Below are positions 22,853 to 32,966 of a stretch of 64,000 nucleotides of DNA, piece by piece. Below the pieces are notes generated by a model. The model saw only the letters and a program-made list of their open reading frames with translations. It was not told where the DNA came from and searched no databases. Every line of letters begins with the position of its first letter. The stretch's first letter is position 1. The DNA is from Rhizoclosmatium globosum (taxonomy: Eukaryota > Chytridiomycota > Chytridiomycetes > Chytridiales > Chytriomycetaceae). The stretch is from contig MCGO01000181.1 in assembly GCA_002104985.1 (NCBI GenBank), positions 1 to 64,000 of the forward strand. The letters run 5' to 3'. The translations under genes were made by a program, and so were the position numbers.

Positions 22853-23737
22853 TAGGGATGTTTACCTGGTCGAAACCTGGTACCTGCAGGTATGAGTCAT
22901 CAGGTATACCTGGTAGGGTCGAGGGTCAACCTGGGAGGTCAGGTAAGTACAGGTAAAGTTGGTGTCAAAGTCAATATTGATTGACACAGCATATTAAATT
23001 AAAACAAGCAAAGAAATTTAATAAAGGAATGACGGAAATGAGGTGTTCTATTTTGCTGAGGCCTGATATACGAGGGCATGAAGTTGTTCATACTCAAATT
23101 GTTACTGGCATTTCACCACAAGATAATATACATAGGTACAGCATAGGATTTATGTAAGAATGCTCACTAAACGTTCAAAGGTTGATGAAATGTGTTTTGC
23201 CAATCTGTGAGAAGACTTTACACCGCTCTCAAGCAACACCCAAAAGCTCAGCAGAGCTCGAATTTTCCCCACTGTTTTAAGCTGTGAATAAAAAGCTATG
23301 TATCAATTTCGAGCTGATTCTGTTTGCATTTACTTAACCGGGCTGTTGTAGAACCAACAACACCGGAAAGGTTTGAATTCTGCTGATGTCCACCCATTGA
23401 AAGAAATCCATTCGCATCAAACTATATTAATAAAGAGCTAACTCTCAGTTTGTATGTGGAATTCATTCTCACCCCTTTGCTCTTGACATCAGAAACTGAT
23501 GCAACTGTCAATGCAATCAACACCTCCTGCTCCAAATAGATAGATTTAAATAGATAGGTTTTGTATTGTGTATTAATTGTAAAGCTTGCACAGCTCATCA
23601 CGCAGCTGAAACCGTAACCCCCCCCCCCCCCCCCCCCCCCCCCCGACCAGGTATAGGTCAAACTGAAACCTGGTACGATCACGTGATCAGGTAAACCTGG
23701 TCCTGAACAGGTGCCAGGTACCAAATCGCCATCCCTA
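22853..23737. mobile_element. 885-bp non-autonomous hAT-like element
   Basis: Starts TAGGGATG and ends CATCCCTA, which are perfect 8-bp inverted ends, with looser ACCTGGTA-type repeats further in. It is flanked by the 8-bp duplication CAACCGAT. TAGGG-type ends with 8-bp duplications are typical of the hAT superfamily. There is no transposase frame, so it would need a source element in trans. Subterminal ACCTGGT and ACCAGGT motifs recur in both orientations and could be transposase binding sites (inference). It interrupts surface-type gene A. Confidence 0.85.
23618..23644. repeat. Homopolymer of 27 C
   Basis: An uninterrupted run of 27 C near the right end of the hAT-like element. The complementary G-run could form quadruplexes. 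The length is unlikely to be exact in any read technology. Confidence 0.9.
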
Positions 23738-23745
23738 CAACCGAT
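23738..23745 (+). repeat. 8-bp target-site duplication, right
   Basis: CAACCGAT, matching 22845-22852. Confidence 0.85.
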
Positions 23746-24153
23746 TTGTTGGGATCCATTGAATAGCACAGTTTGTGCTAAGCTCTCGCCGCTTAGTGCC
23801 AGTGGGTTTGGAGACGTTGAATTTGCCTTCAAGATAGAGAACATCGACAGGTTCAGCTTGTTCATTGAAACTACCACCTATCAGCAGGCCGGAAGCATTG
23901 TACCCGTATGCAGTGGATAAGCGAGACAAAAGATCGGAACCGCCACACGATGGACTGGTGTCAACAAAAGTCATTTGATTGACCAAAGTGTTGTCCTTGT
24001 TATAATCATTCGAAGGGACTGTGACGGTTTCAGGAAGGGAAAAGGTCAAGCATCGCAATTGGGCTGGAGTCGGATTGGCAACCGCAAAGTCAGCGTAGCA
24101 GTCTTGGGCAGAAACTGCATAGCGCTCGAAGGTGCCTCCGTTGAAAGTGACGC

Positions 24154-24162
24154 TCATTTTCA
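24154..24162 (+). repeat. 9-bp target-site duplication, left
   Basis: TCATTTTCA. It overlaps the start codon of gene A (CAT at 24155-24157 on the plus strand). The same nine bases recur at 28690-28698. Confidence 0.88.
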
Positions 24163-24487
24163 CAGGGGTTTGTTGGCTGCACGGTAAGCCTTCCTAAATT
24201 CTTACACACTAATCTAAACCTGTTGCAGAGGAACGTGTCAAGATTGTAAACATAAATTCAGAACTACCAACGCAGTCACAATCTCGAAATTACTTCTACA
24301 TTATCAGCCAAAGTTCAATCAAACTCTTACCAAGCGCGCTGGTGTTGACGATGAACTGGTTTTTCTGTTACGGAATGGGCTCTATCAAGGACTGGGACCG
24401 GCAGGTGTCCACTCTCTTCAACGACAGAAAGCAACTTACCGCCACTCGCTCTCTGAACTGCAATACTACTCTGTTGTAGAATCCTTG

Positions 24488-27400
24488 ATGGTGCAGTCAC
24501 GAACTCAGCCGTCTGTTTCAATGAGAAAAGTTATAGATCCAAATGATATTCCGCCGTTTCCATCATTCACAAGCCCGGATTATGACGGCGGATACCCCTC
24601 AATCAACTATTTAAAGAAGATCCTCGTCAAAGATAATTTAAAGCGTCGAGACTGGCTTGATTTTGAGGTTCAACGTAGAAGTGGGACAGTTCTTAGTATT
24701 GATCATTACTACAAGGTAGTGTCTTCAATTTTTGGAAATAGGGGCTGATTGATTGATTTGGTTAGATTTGTAAACATCTGGCTCCAATCAACGGCCACAG
24801 ACTCTTCAAAGCATTATTCACAGCTAAGAATGAATATCGCGAGATTCGGTTGCAAGCGCTAACACAGTCTTCTGGGCACCTTGATTTGATTCCATTGTTT
24901 CGGAGCCATGAGAGAACTCGAGAGTACTTTGGATACAGTCCTATTACCCTAGTCTACACTGACAAATGCTGCTCTGATCGCTCATTTCTACAGTCAGTTC
25001 TGGAACAATCGCTTCCTGTTGGAACGGCGGCAAAACCGCTGCTTCCCTTGCCTGATAATCCATTATGTGTGCGACTTCTTTCCACTGAACGTCCAACGGA
25101 AATTACAACTGCTTTAGCCCAAATTATTCAGCACATTCGAAGTCTTCCAAACAGTTCTCGAATGCCTCTCGGATTGGACACTGAATGGAAGGTTGGTCCC
25201 CGTGGAAAAGAAGGGAAAATCCAGCTTCTGCAGCTGGCTATAAAAGAAAAGCTGTTGAATGACGAATCAGAGACAGAATTGATCCTTTTGGTGGTGTTAA
25301 AAGACCGCTTTGATTGGCCACCATACCTTAAAGAAGTCGTCGAATCGCCGAAAACCTTAAAAATTGGAAGTCGGATTGTAGCTGCAGACTTTAAGTATTT
25401 GAATGAAGATTGGGGTATTCAGCCGCGCTCGCTGGATTCTGCTGATATTTGCGATACGGGCCATCTGTGCAAGAGAAAGGGTTTCGTTGAAAAAGCAAAT
25501 GCGTCTCTGTCAAAGTGTTGTGCAGCTGTTTTGGGATATTGTTTGGATAAGAGTGATTCAGTTCGCTGTTCAGACTGGTCAAAGCCACGTTATTCTCAGC
25601 AACAAAAAGACTACGCAGCAAGGGATGCTTGGGCCGGACTGTTGATATATTTACAGTTGCAAAACGCTGTTGACACTTCATTTTCTCGCCTTGTTCTGCC
25701 GACAACAGTGCCCGAACCCCAAGTTCTGGAAAACGATTCAGCTGGGACAAGTGCGGATAGTCTTTTTCGCCAACTGCTGGAGGTAGAAAATGGTGTGACA
25801 GTTAAATTGGACTCTGTTCATGGAATGATGCGAATTGAGTTGCCCAAAAAGCATCCGATGGCTGGAGTGTTTGCAAAAAAACTTCGTGATGCAATATTCA
25901 TCTTAAATCCAGAAGATGTGAAACGGGTAGACGAGTATCTCAGAACAAAGGGGACAACATTTGAAGAAGAGCTGTTGAGAAATCCAGATTGGTGTCTTAA
26001 GCGAGTTCGGCGAAGTATTCCCTCGTCAGACATTTTGTATGACCGGGTGAACGAGTTACTTATAGAATTTAGTCTGGATTCTTACAAGGATGAAAAAGGA
26101 GTTCCACTTTTGAGTGCAAAAGCAAAGAAGGATATGAAAACGTTGCTCAACGACCATATAAGGAAAGGATGTTTGAGCGATCCAGCAGATTTTCCTCTCT
26201 ACACAAAAATAGGAGATGATAAAGATGGTCTCCCACTTTATGCAACATTTCGCGGTACTAGGTATGTGTTTGTGTAGAAACAGCGTTGACTTAACACTTA
26301 CTAGTGATGTTGAATCCTTCCATCAATTACTGGAACAAATCTTTTCTTCAATGAATTGCAGTCCAGAGTTTATGGATGCAGTTCTTTCTCAGATACGACA
26401 TGTTTTCAATATTCGAGCCAGTGAACGGAATCGACCAGGTTTTCCAAAAATTGGACACTATGAGCATTATATGATTGATGCTATTAATGAGATAACGTTT
26501 CGAATATACGGTATTTGACCTTCAGCTTAAGTTATGTATCATTAATTCTTATGCAGGAAAACCCATTCACAAGTGGTGGACAGTTACGTCGCTCTTTCGC
26601 CCGACTTCTGAAACCTTTGGCATTATCCCGCATCTGCCTGAAGAAGAATGGGAGCCTGTGACAGAAAAGGACGTTGAAAGCTATCCTCGGACTTACCGAT
26701 TCCTTGCTCTTCGGACGAAGTGTCTTATTCCCTACCTTCCAGTTCATACGCCAGCAGAATGGCGGTTGTTTACACAAAATTTGTCTTTCTACGTTGGAAA
26801 AACTGCGGGAGGCTCAAGCTCAAAGTCGGGACTTGAGAATATGGCTCTGGACTGGAATTCAGGCAAATTACCTGTTTGTCCAAAAGCACCCACAATTTCT
26901 AAAGAATTTATCATTACAAGGAAATTGGAAGCACATTTGGAGGATGCTCATAAGGTCGGTGATTCTTGGTTCTAAATCTTGCTCAACACTCCATTTACAG
27001 GTGTTGCTCAAGCGGCTCCAACGTAAAGACCTTATGAATAAGAACAAAACTGGAATGAGTTCTCTTGACGATTCACTCGCACGGTTTTCGGAATTGGACT
27101 TCCCGTATCTAGCTGAATTTGACGGAGCTGAGATTGGTCCATTCCGAGTTATATTCGACGAGAATCTCGTAGATTCAGACAGTGACACGGAGAGTTATGT
27201 TACTGCGGAGGAGCCCGTTGGCGAGTTTGAATTTGACACTTTGCCGCAAGTTCTCCAGAATGCAGTCAATATTTCATTTCAGCCGCAACCAGCTGCCACA
27301 GTGTTTTTACCTTCCTCAAATAGTACCTTGGCTGTACCTTTCGGAACATTGCCCATTACCACTCCTCAACCTGCCACAATTCTTCCGAAAAAGCCTCGAA

Positions 27401-27750
27401 AACCACGTACTTGTCAACGATGCGAGCGGCAAAAATGCGCTGGAGTTTGGAAACAGTCAAAATGCGATTTTGTGAAACCAATTTCCACAAAAACTCCAAC
27501 GATTCGGAGTATAACTCAGCGAACATCAATTCCCGCGTTGTCAATAGATTCAGCTGCTCTCGATGCGAAAATTGAATTGTTTAACGATTCAATGCACGGG
27601 CTATATGGAAATGGTGATGGAATTGTTTGGGATCCAGCACGTTCGGAACAAGATTTGCATTATGCACGAACCCTTTTTTCTGCTTCAAACAATATCATTA
27701 TTCAGCTTTGGATTGAAAAATTTATGGCTGCGCGTAACAATGAAGAATAA
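24488..27750 (+). CDS. Transposon-borne protein with WRN-like 3'-5' exonuclease domain (>=1025 aa)
   Basis: Five exons (24488-24715, 24766-26261, 26305-26510, 26557-26954, 27001-27750) sum to 3,078 nt. The frame stays open upstream to about 24232, encoding CQDCKHKFRTTNAVTISKLL with a Cys pair, but lacks an ATG there, so a 5' exon may exist. The central DEDDy exonuclease has GLDTEWKV, IVAADFKYLNEDWG, a SADI helix and YAARDAWAGLLIYLQ, where the Y-x3-D motif is intact. C-terminal parts are an RGTSDVESFHQ motif with a helical region (IRHVFNIRASER) and a Cys cluster CQRCERQKCAGVWKQSKC near the end. The layout resembles DUF6729/exonuclease proteins of fungi and animals (from memory). Exonuclease activity is a family-based expectation; a role in transposition is inference from the flanking repeats. 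Confidence 0.8.
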
Positions 27751-28689
27751 AGTATTTGAAAATCTCTTGTCTGATGGTATGCAGCTTCCTCCTTTTCCTC
27801 TCTTCTCTTCTCTTCCCTCTCTTTTCTTCCCTTTCTTTCCCTTTCTTCCTCTTTTCTTTTTCCTTTCTCCTTTTCCCTTTTTCAAGTTGGCCCGGACCGG
27901 TATGGTAATAGAGCCGATTTTTGCACCAAAAAGGTCAAAAATGCCCGACTAGAATTCGAACGGCCGTCACCGCCGAACCAATGGAAATAAAGTGTTCAAA
28001 ATTTAAGAGTGCCATAAAGTAGTATATATCTACGAGTTTTAGGACTGACAGGCTCCATATGCGTTGTTTGAATGAGTTTCGAAAATTATGTTCAAGAGAA
28101 GATGCCGCGATTTCTGGAAGCTTCCCCGTGGCTTGAGCCAGCTCCAAGCAATTTAAATATGTTTTTCGAGGACTTGACGGCTCGCTTTTTTCAAGTTTAG
28201 GTACATGAGACGAGTAATGTCCCTTGGACTGTTGGCACAAACCTCAAGATGCCGCGACGTGCGACAGTATTGACGCCAATCCAGCTATCTTCAGGTACAT
28301 TTTACTAAAATATAACAAACTTGTCGGCTCTGGATTTTCCGATTTCGTCATAGAAAGCGAGGAATGCCACGTTGGATCTGTATTTTAGGGCGGACTCGCA
28401 TATTGGCCATAAAACTCACGAAATATTCATAAGATGCATTTTAAAACAAGAATATGGAACTTTTAAGATGATATGACTGGTTCCAAAATCCGTCTTTTCA
28501 GGTCCGTTTCAGAAAGGAAAAGGATTTTTAAATGCACTTTATTCAGTATTGCGTCTTTTTTATGTGACTTCAATGATCCGTTATTGTGTAGCTGTCTAGA
28601 CGGTCTGGTTGTTAGTGGTGGTGGTTGGTGGCAGGTTGGTGGTGGAGAAAAAGTTGTTTCAAGACACTGGGCGATTAACCACCCCCCTG
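27751..28689. other. Non-coding right part of the 4.5-kb transposon
   Basis: Begins with a T/C-rich tract (27784-27890, mostly CTTTTCC-type words), followed by unremarkable sequence up to the CCCCTG terminus. No credible coding frame or RNA gene was found. Confidence 0.6.
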
Positions 28690-28698
28690 TCATTTTCA
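28690..28698 (+). repeat. 9-bp target-site duplication, right
   Basis: TCATTTTCA, identical to 24154-24162. Confidence 0.88.
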
Positions 28699-28790
28699 GG
28701 AAGGAAATGCGGATGTGGTTCAACTTTTAAATGTGTTGAGGCAAGCCCACTAAAATTTCAATGGTCGGGATTCGGGAGAAAAGTTGCCGT
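28699..28790 (-). promoter_or_regulatory. Displaced upstream region of surface-type gene A
   Basis: Closely matches the region upstream of paralog B at 30691-30785 (shared GGAAATGCGGATGTG, TTCAACTTTTAAATGTG, TCGGGATTCGGGAGAAAAG). It was therefore the promoter or 5' leader of gene A before the 4.5-kb insertion pushed it 4.5 kb away. Confidence 0.75.
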
Positions 28791-29235
28791 TACAGCCGAG
28801 TCTTTTGCATCAGCGAATATCGCTGCTTAAACCACTGTTACCACTCTATTGAGAGTTTTCTACGAGTTAAAGAATAAGAATTGATTTATGGATAGACGAG
28901 ACTAATCTATTTCAAAAAAGATATTAATGTATTTGACACAAGTAGAAAAATTAATGTATAATAGCATAGAGAACTGTGATGTGCAAAGTTTCAATGGATA
29001 TTTAGGTATATTTGAATAAAAATCAAAGTTTCAAACTTCCAACAAAGTGATACCAATCAAAGGACCCGCAACGTTGCTCAAAGCTTTCAAATACAGGACT
29101 ATTTCATTCCAAAAAAAAATTCTAATTCAGAAAAGTGGATATGAAAGCCATTGAAACAAAACCGAAGTTTATTCACTAAACACCCGTCATTTCGTTGTGA
29201 GATAGATCAAATGATTCAAAGAACGTAAAAGCCGT
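28791..29235. other. AT-rich intergenic stretch
   Basis: Between the displaced leader of gene A and the end of gene B. No gene or structured repeat recognised. Confidence 0.5.
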
Positions 29236-30687
29236 CTAGAAAGCAAACAAGAGGGAAACGATAAAAGCAGTAACCATTCCAGCGATACCAGCAGAAGCAC
29301 TCTTGTAAATATTATTGGCTGCAGCTGGAACACCGTAAGCTGTTGACCCACCGTAACCAGTTGGAGCGACGTAACCAGTAGGAACAGTCGTTGAAGCGAC
29401 AACTGTGGTCGAAGCCGCGTTGGATGCAACTGAAGTCGAAATAGTAGTAGCGGCAGAACCTTTGACAGAAGCAATAGGCGAAGTAGTACTGACAGAAGGA
29501 ATTACAGTAGATGCGCTGAGAGACGCAACAGCAGTAGCAGCATTGACAGAAATAGTTGATGAATCAAGTGCGGTGGAAACAACCGCGGAAGAAGAAACCA
29601 TAGTGGATGTACTCAAAGTAGTCGAAATCGCGGTGGAAGCAATAGTTGTAGTCGGACTAAATGACTTGTCAAAGTAGTGGAATGAGATATCCCCAGGCGC
29701 ACGACGACCTCCATTGCTGACAGTGAAGTTCAAGTAAACGTTTGCTTCATCAAGGGTGTTGACGTTAACATTGATATTGCCTCCAAAATAGCGCTCGAAT
29801 CTGTTTTCTGGGTAGCCATCGCCACACTCCACGCTGGTATTTGTAAATGTACCACTTCCTGGCATAAATTCGTTGATGCATCCATCCTGAAGGTTCATAC
29901 CAGGCAAAATAGCCTGATTGCCAATAGCGTAGTCGACAAGAGAATAAACACGACTTAATAATTTCCTATCAACCGCAATATAGTTGTAAACGCACGAGTT
30001 TTCCGCATTTGGACTATCTGGATTGGACGAAACAGTAATATTAAATTTGACGTCGCAAATGAAATGTGACTTGATGGTTTCGGCAGAGACTCCATATGCC
30101 TGCGATAGAACCGTTTGAAAATCCCCTCCTGTCAATGAAATCATCCGATTTTCATAGACGCTGGCACTATCCAGAAGCACAAGGTTCTCGGCTGAGTCGT
30201 CAATAAGTTTTGGAGCAGACAACCCGCAAACAGGGTTCTTGTACTCCAACACATATTCAGTCGACTTCAGCCTATTTGTTGGGATCCACTCAATAGCGCA
30301 TTCCGTATTTAAGTCACGACGCTTGCCAGTATGTTTGGAGACGTCAAATCCAGCTCTTAGGTAGAGAACGTCGTAAGGTGTAGCATCTTGATTGAAAGAA
30401 GCGTCAAACTTAAGACCGGTCGCATTATGGCCATAAGCAAGGGACAAACGCGGCACAAGATCAGAACCTCCACACGTTGGACTAGTGTCAACAAATGTCA
30501 TTTGATTGACCAAAGTATTGTCCTTGTTATAATCATTCGAAGGAACTGTGACTGTGGCTGGAAGAGAAAAGGTCAAGCACCTCAATTAACCTGGGGTTGG
30601 ATCAGCAACCACCAAGTCAGCCAGATAGCAGTCTTGACCAGGACCTAAGAAACGCTCGAAGGTGCCTCCGTTGAAATTGACACTCAT
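29236..30687 (-). pseudogene. Ser/Thr-rich surface-type protein B (in-frame stop)
   Basis: Single long frame of 449 codons after RCLTFSLPATV, continuous through NSCVYNYIAVDR, FERYFGGNINVNVN, a Ser/Thr/Ala/Val stalk and a GPI-like hydrophobic end (AGMVTAFIVSLLFAF). The matching 5' part, MSVNFNGGTFERFLGPGQDCY...PTPG, starts at 30687. It is separated by one TAA at 30586-30588 where copy A has CAA (Gln). It is either a recent nonsense mutation, a sequence error, or translation starts later. Because copy A carries the Gln, reassignment of TAA is not supported. No signal peptide is seen. The role is probably cell-surface or wall (inference). Confidence 0.6.
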
Positions 30688-31273
30688 TTTCAGGATGGAA
30701 ATGCGGATGTGTTTCAACTTTTAAATGTGGTTGTGTTGAGACAAGCCCGCAACAATTTCAATCTTTGGTCGGGATTCGGGAGAAAAGTTGTCATCAAAAT
30801 CTACTTATCTGCTAACATTGTTGTTAAAAACACAGGCACAAGGTGTTTTCCACGTTCGTCATATATGCTCAGGAGTTATTTTTCCCAACGCAAATGACTT
30901 AGACACAAGTAGATAAATGAATGTATAACCGCATAAGACTGTTTATATGATCAAAATTGTCCTTATCAAAGAAGCCGCAAAGATGCGGAATGTGCAAACG
31001 TTACTACCAGGTGGTGTGGAAGACTCATAATGTTGTATCAGAACGAACGTTTTTATTGATATCTGCTTTGATTCTGACAGAAGTCGGATTCTTTCCGTCG
31101 ACGGAGCATATGCACGAAAGGATTTTAAGAAGTCCCTCAGGAAATCATCCAGATTGTACAACTTTAATTTAGTTCAACGCAAAACAACTATGATTTCATG
31201 TTTACCTTATTTCTCACAATAACTTTTATTTGAACAGTAGAAACTTGTTCATTTATTTTTCTATCTCAACACA
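30688..31273. promoter_or_regulatory. Upstream region of gene B and of the UreG-like gene
   Basis: 30691-30785 is the conserved leader shared with 28699-28790. The remainder, up to the ATG at 31274, is AT-rich with no gene seen. It should contain divergent promoters for gene B (minus) and the UreG-like gene (plus). Confidence 0.5.
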
Positions 31274-32719
31274 ATGCCGCCCAAGCAACCAACGCAGGAA
31301 GTTCCCTTCTCTTCGCACGCAGCTTCTTACCGTCCTCAAAATGCGCCAGGACCAGGAATGCACTCACACGATGGTACTTTGATTGCTGTTTTAAACACAT
31401 GTTAACAACCACCCACCCAAGGTGTCAACTTCCACGGGTCTCACGGAGCTCCTCAGCCAGCACCAGGGCAGCACTCCCACGATGGTACCTGTCAACTACT
31501 CATTCTGATTAATAATGCACTTATCAATGCACGTTGACAGGCATCAACTTCCACGGATCGCACGACCAACAGCCTCAGCAACCTCAAATGACGCAACAGC
31601 AAATGCAAATGCTGATGCGAATGATGCAGCAACAGCAACTTGCCCAGCAACAACAACAAGAACAACAGCAACAAGGCCATGGTCACGGATTACACTCACA
31701 CGATGGCGTTGTTAGTTACCTTCCTTTTAAATACCACCAAAATACCCTCGTTAAACCATCCCAAATCCAACCAGAACTTCCACGGCTCCCACTCAGAACC
31801 AGCGCCAGGCCAACACTCGCACGACGGAATCAACTTCCACGGTTCCCACGACGAACCGTCCCACGGCGGCCACGGTCACGCACACGAAGAACCAAAAGAT
31901 GAACCAGGTGAATCAAACATCCACACAGTCATTTCAAAAATACTCAGTTTTATTCAACTCGTTTCCACACTAACTAGGCACCTACGAAACCCGCGTCCTT
32001 CCTTACACCACCGAAGAAGGCCGCTCCTTTGCTTCAAAAGGTTTCTCAATCGGTATCGCAGGTCCAGTCGGCTGCGGAAAGACAACCCTCGTCGCTGCCC
32101 TTTGCAAAGCCCTTCGCACCCAATACTCACTCTCAGTCATCATCAACGACTTGTACACGACTCTGGACGCGCAATCTTTGATTGATGATGGTGTGTTGGA
32201 GAAGGAAAGAGTGAAAGGATTGACGACGGGTATTTGGTCGAGAGTGGCGATTGATGAAGATGTGGAGGATAATTTCACTGTGGGGGAGGCTATTTCTCAA
32301 AAGTATTCGTGTAATATTGTCATTTTTGAGGCTGCCGGAGACAACTTGGGTGGTATGTGTTTTTCTTACTTGTTAAAGTACTGTATCTTTTTAATTAACT
32401 CTACGCAGCCAACTTTGACCGCAACCTCTCCGACTTCACAATCTTTATTATTGATACCGCTGCAGGTGCTCAGTGCCCACTCAAGGGAGGAAAGGGTGTT
32501 ACCCAGGCCGACCTTCTCGTCATCAACAAGACAGATTTGGCTCCACACTGTGGTGTCAGCCTCAAAGTTCTCGAATCAAATGCGAAAAAGATGCGCGGAG
32601 AGGGCCCGATTGTCTTGGCATCACTCAAAAAGGGAGATGGTGTGGACGCTATTGTTGATGCCATCAAGAAGCAGTATGAAGAAAGCGGGGCTAAGGAATT
32701 CTTTGATGCCAAAAAGTGA
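31274..32719 (+). CDS. UreG-like G3E GTPase with His-rich repeat N-terminus, 383 aa
   Basis: Six exons (31274-31373, 31422-31484, 31541-31710, 31775-31907, 31978-32352, 32409-32719) sum to 1,152 nt. UreG delivers nickel to urease using GTP. The GTPase part has P-loop GPVGCGKTTL, INDLYTTLDA, IFEAAGDNLGANF, FIIDTAAGAQCPLKGGKG and NKTDLAPH. The almost invariant UreG Cys-Pro-His metal site (usually GGCPHTAIREDAS) reads TGIWSRVAIDEDVEDN here, so it is absent. The N-terminal ~150 residues contain four HSHDG(I/V)NFHGSH blocks with a Gln-rich insert. Three of the first introns fall at or beside the HSHDG junction. The His repeats could bind Ni or Zn (inference). It may be a functional UreG variant or a repurposed metallochaperone. 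Confidence 0.85.
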
Positions 32720-32966
32720 TCTTGTTTCAATGTGATGCCGCGAAATAAAAATAGCATTATGATTGGGGACTTTTCAGATTGTGTGGGGCCGTTGAAGTCA
32801 TCAGAAAGGATGACTAGCTATAACGAGATCGACATAAAACTATTAATATGGTGTTTAAAGTCATTGAAAAATGCAGACTAAAAACTAGTGATTTTTAATG
32901 AGCAGCAACGCAAAAAGGAACGAGAGTGAGGCATTAGAATAAGCAGAGAATAAACGGAATGAAAAC

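Larger units (their letters stand above)
21814..24157 (-). pseudogene. Ser/Thr-rich surface-type protein A, disrupted
   Basis: Paralog of the gene at 29236-30687. It has a conserved Cys-containing ectodomain-like region (LRCLTFSLPETV, TFVDTSPSCGGSDL, NSCVYNYVAIDR, FERYFG), then a Ser/Thr/Ala/Val-rich stalk and a hydrophobic C-terminus ending in FIVSLMFAF, consistent with a GPI signal. It is broken in several ways. An 885-bp hAT-like insertion separates QWIPTNR from STQYVLEYKNPVC. A frame change follows RFERYFG near 22360. An in-frame TAA occurs at about 22325, where paralog B has GAA. A 4.5-kb transposon also abuts the ATG. No signal peptide is visible at the MSVTFNGG start, so a 5' exon may be missing. 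Confidence 0.8.
24163..28689 (+). mobile_element. 4.5-kb autonomous-looking DNA transposon with exonuclease gene
   Basis: Bounded by CAGGGG at 24163 and CCCCTG at 28689, and flanked by the 9-bp duplication TCATTTTCA. Paralog B at 30661-30720 reads continuously CTCATTTTCA-GGATGGAAATGCGG. The same downstream sequence (GGAAGGAAATGCGG) resumes immediately after the right duplication at 28699, so the intervening 4,527 bp is a clean insertion. Beyond six bases the inverted ends match only weakly. The only evident gene is the 3'-5' exonuclease-type protein on the plus strand; about 0.9 kb at the right side is non-coding. No classical DDE transposase was recognised, so this gene product is the candidate mobilising enzyme. 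Confidence 0.85.

Noticed and set aside
27930..27985. tRNA-like T-loop (GTTCGAAT on the minus strand)
   Set aside because: Flanking bases do not pair as a T-stem and no acceptor stem or A-box was found.
24163..28689. hAT classification from the CAGGGG ends
   Set aside because: The duplication is 9 bp rather than 8 and the encoded protein has no hAT dimerisation or transposase motif I can see.
22325..30588. Reassigned TAA codon (Gln or Glu) in surface genes A and B
   Set aside because: The two stops replace different residues (Gln and Glu), and all other genes use TAA as a normal stop.
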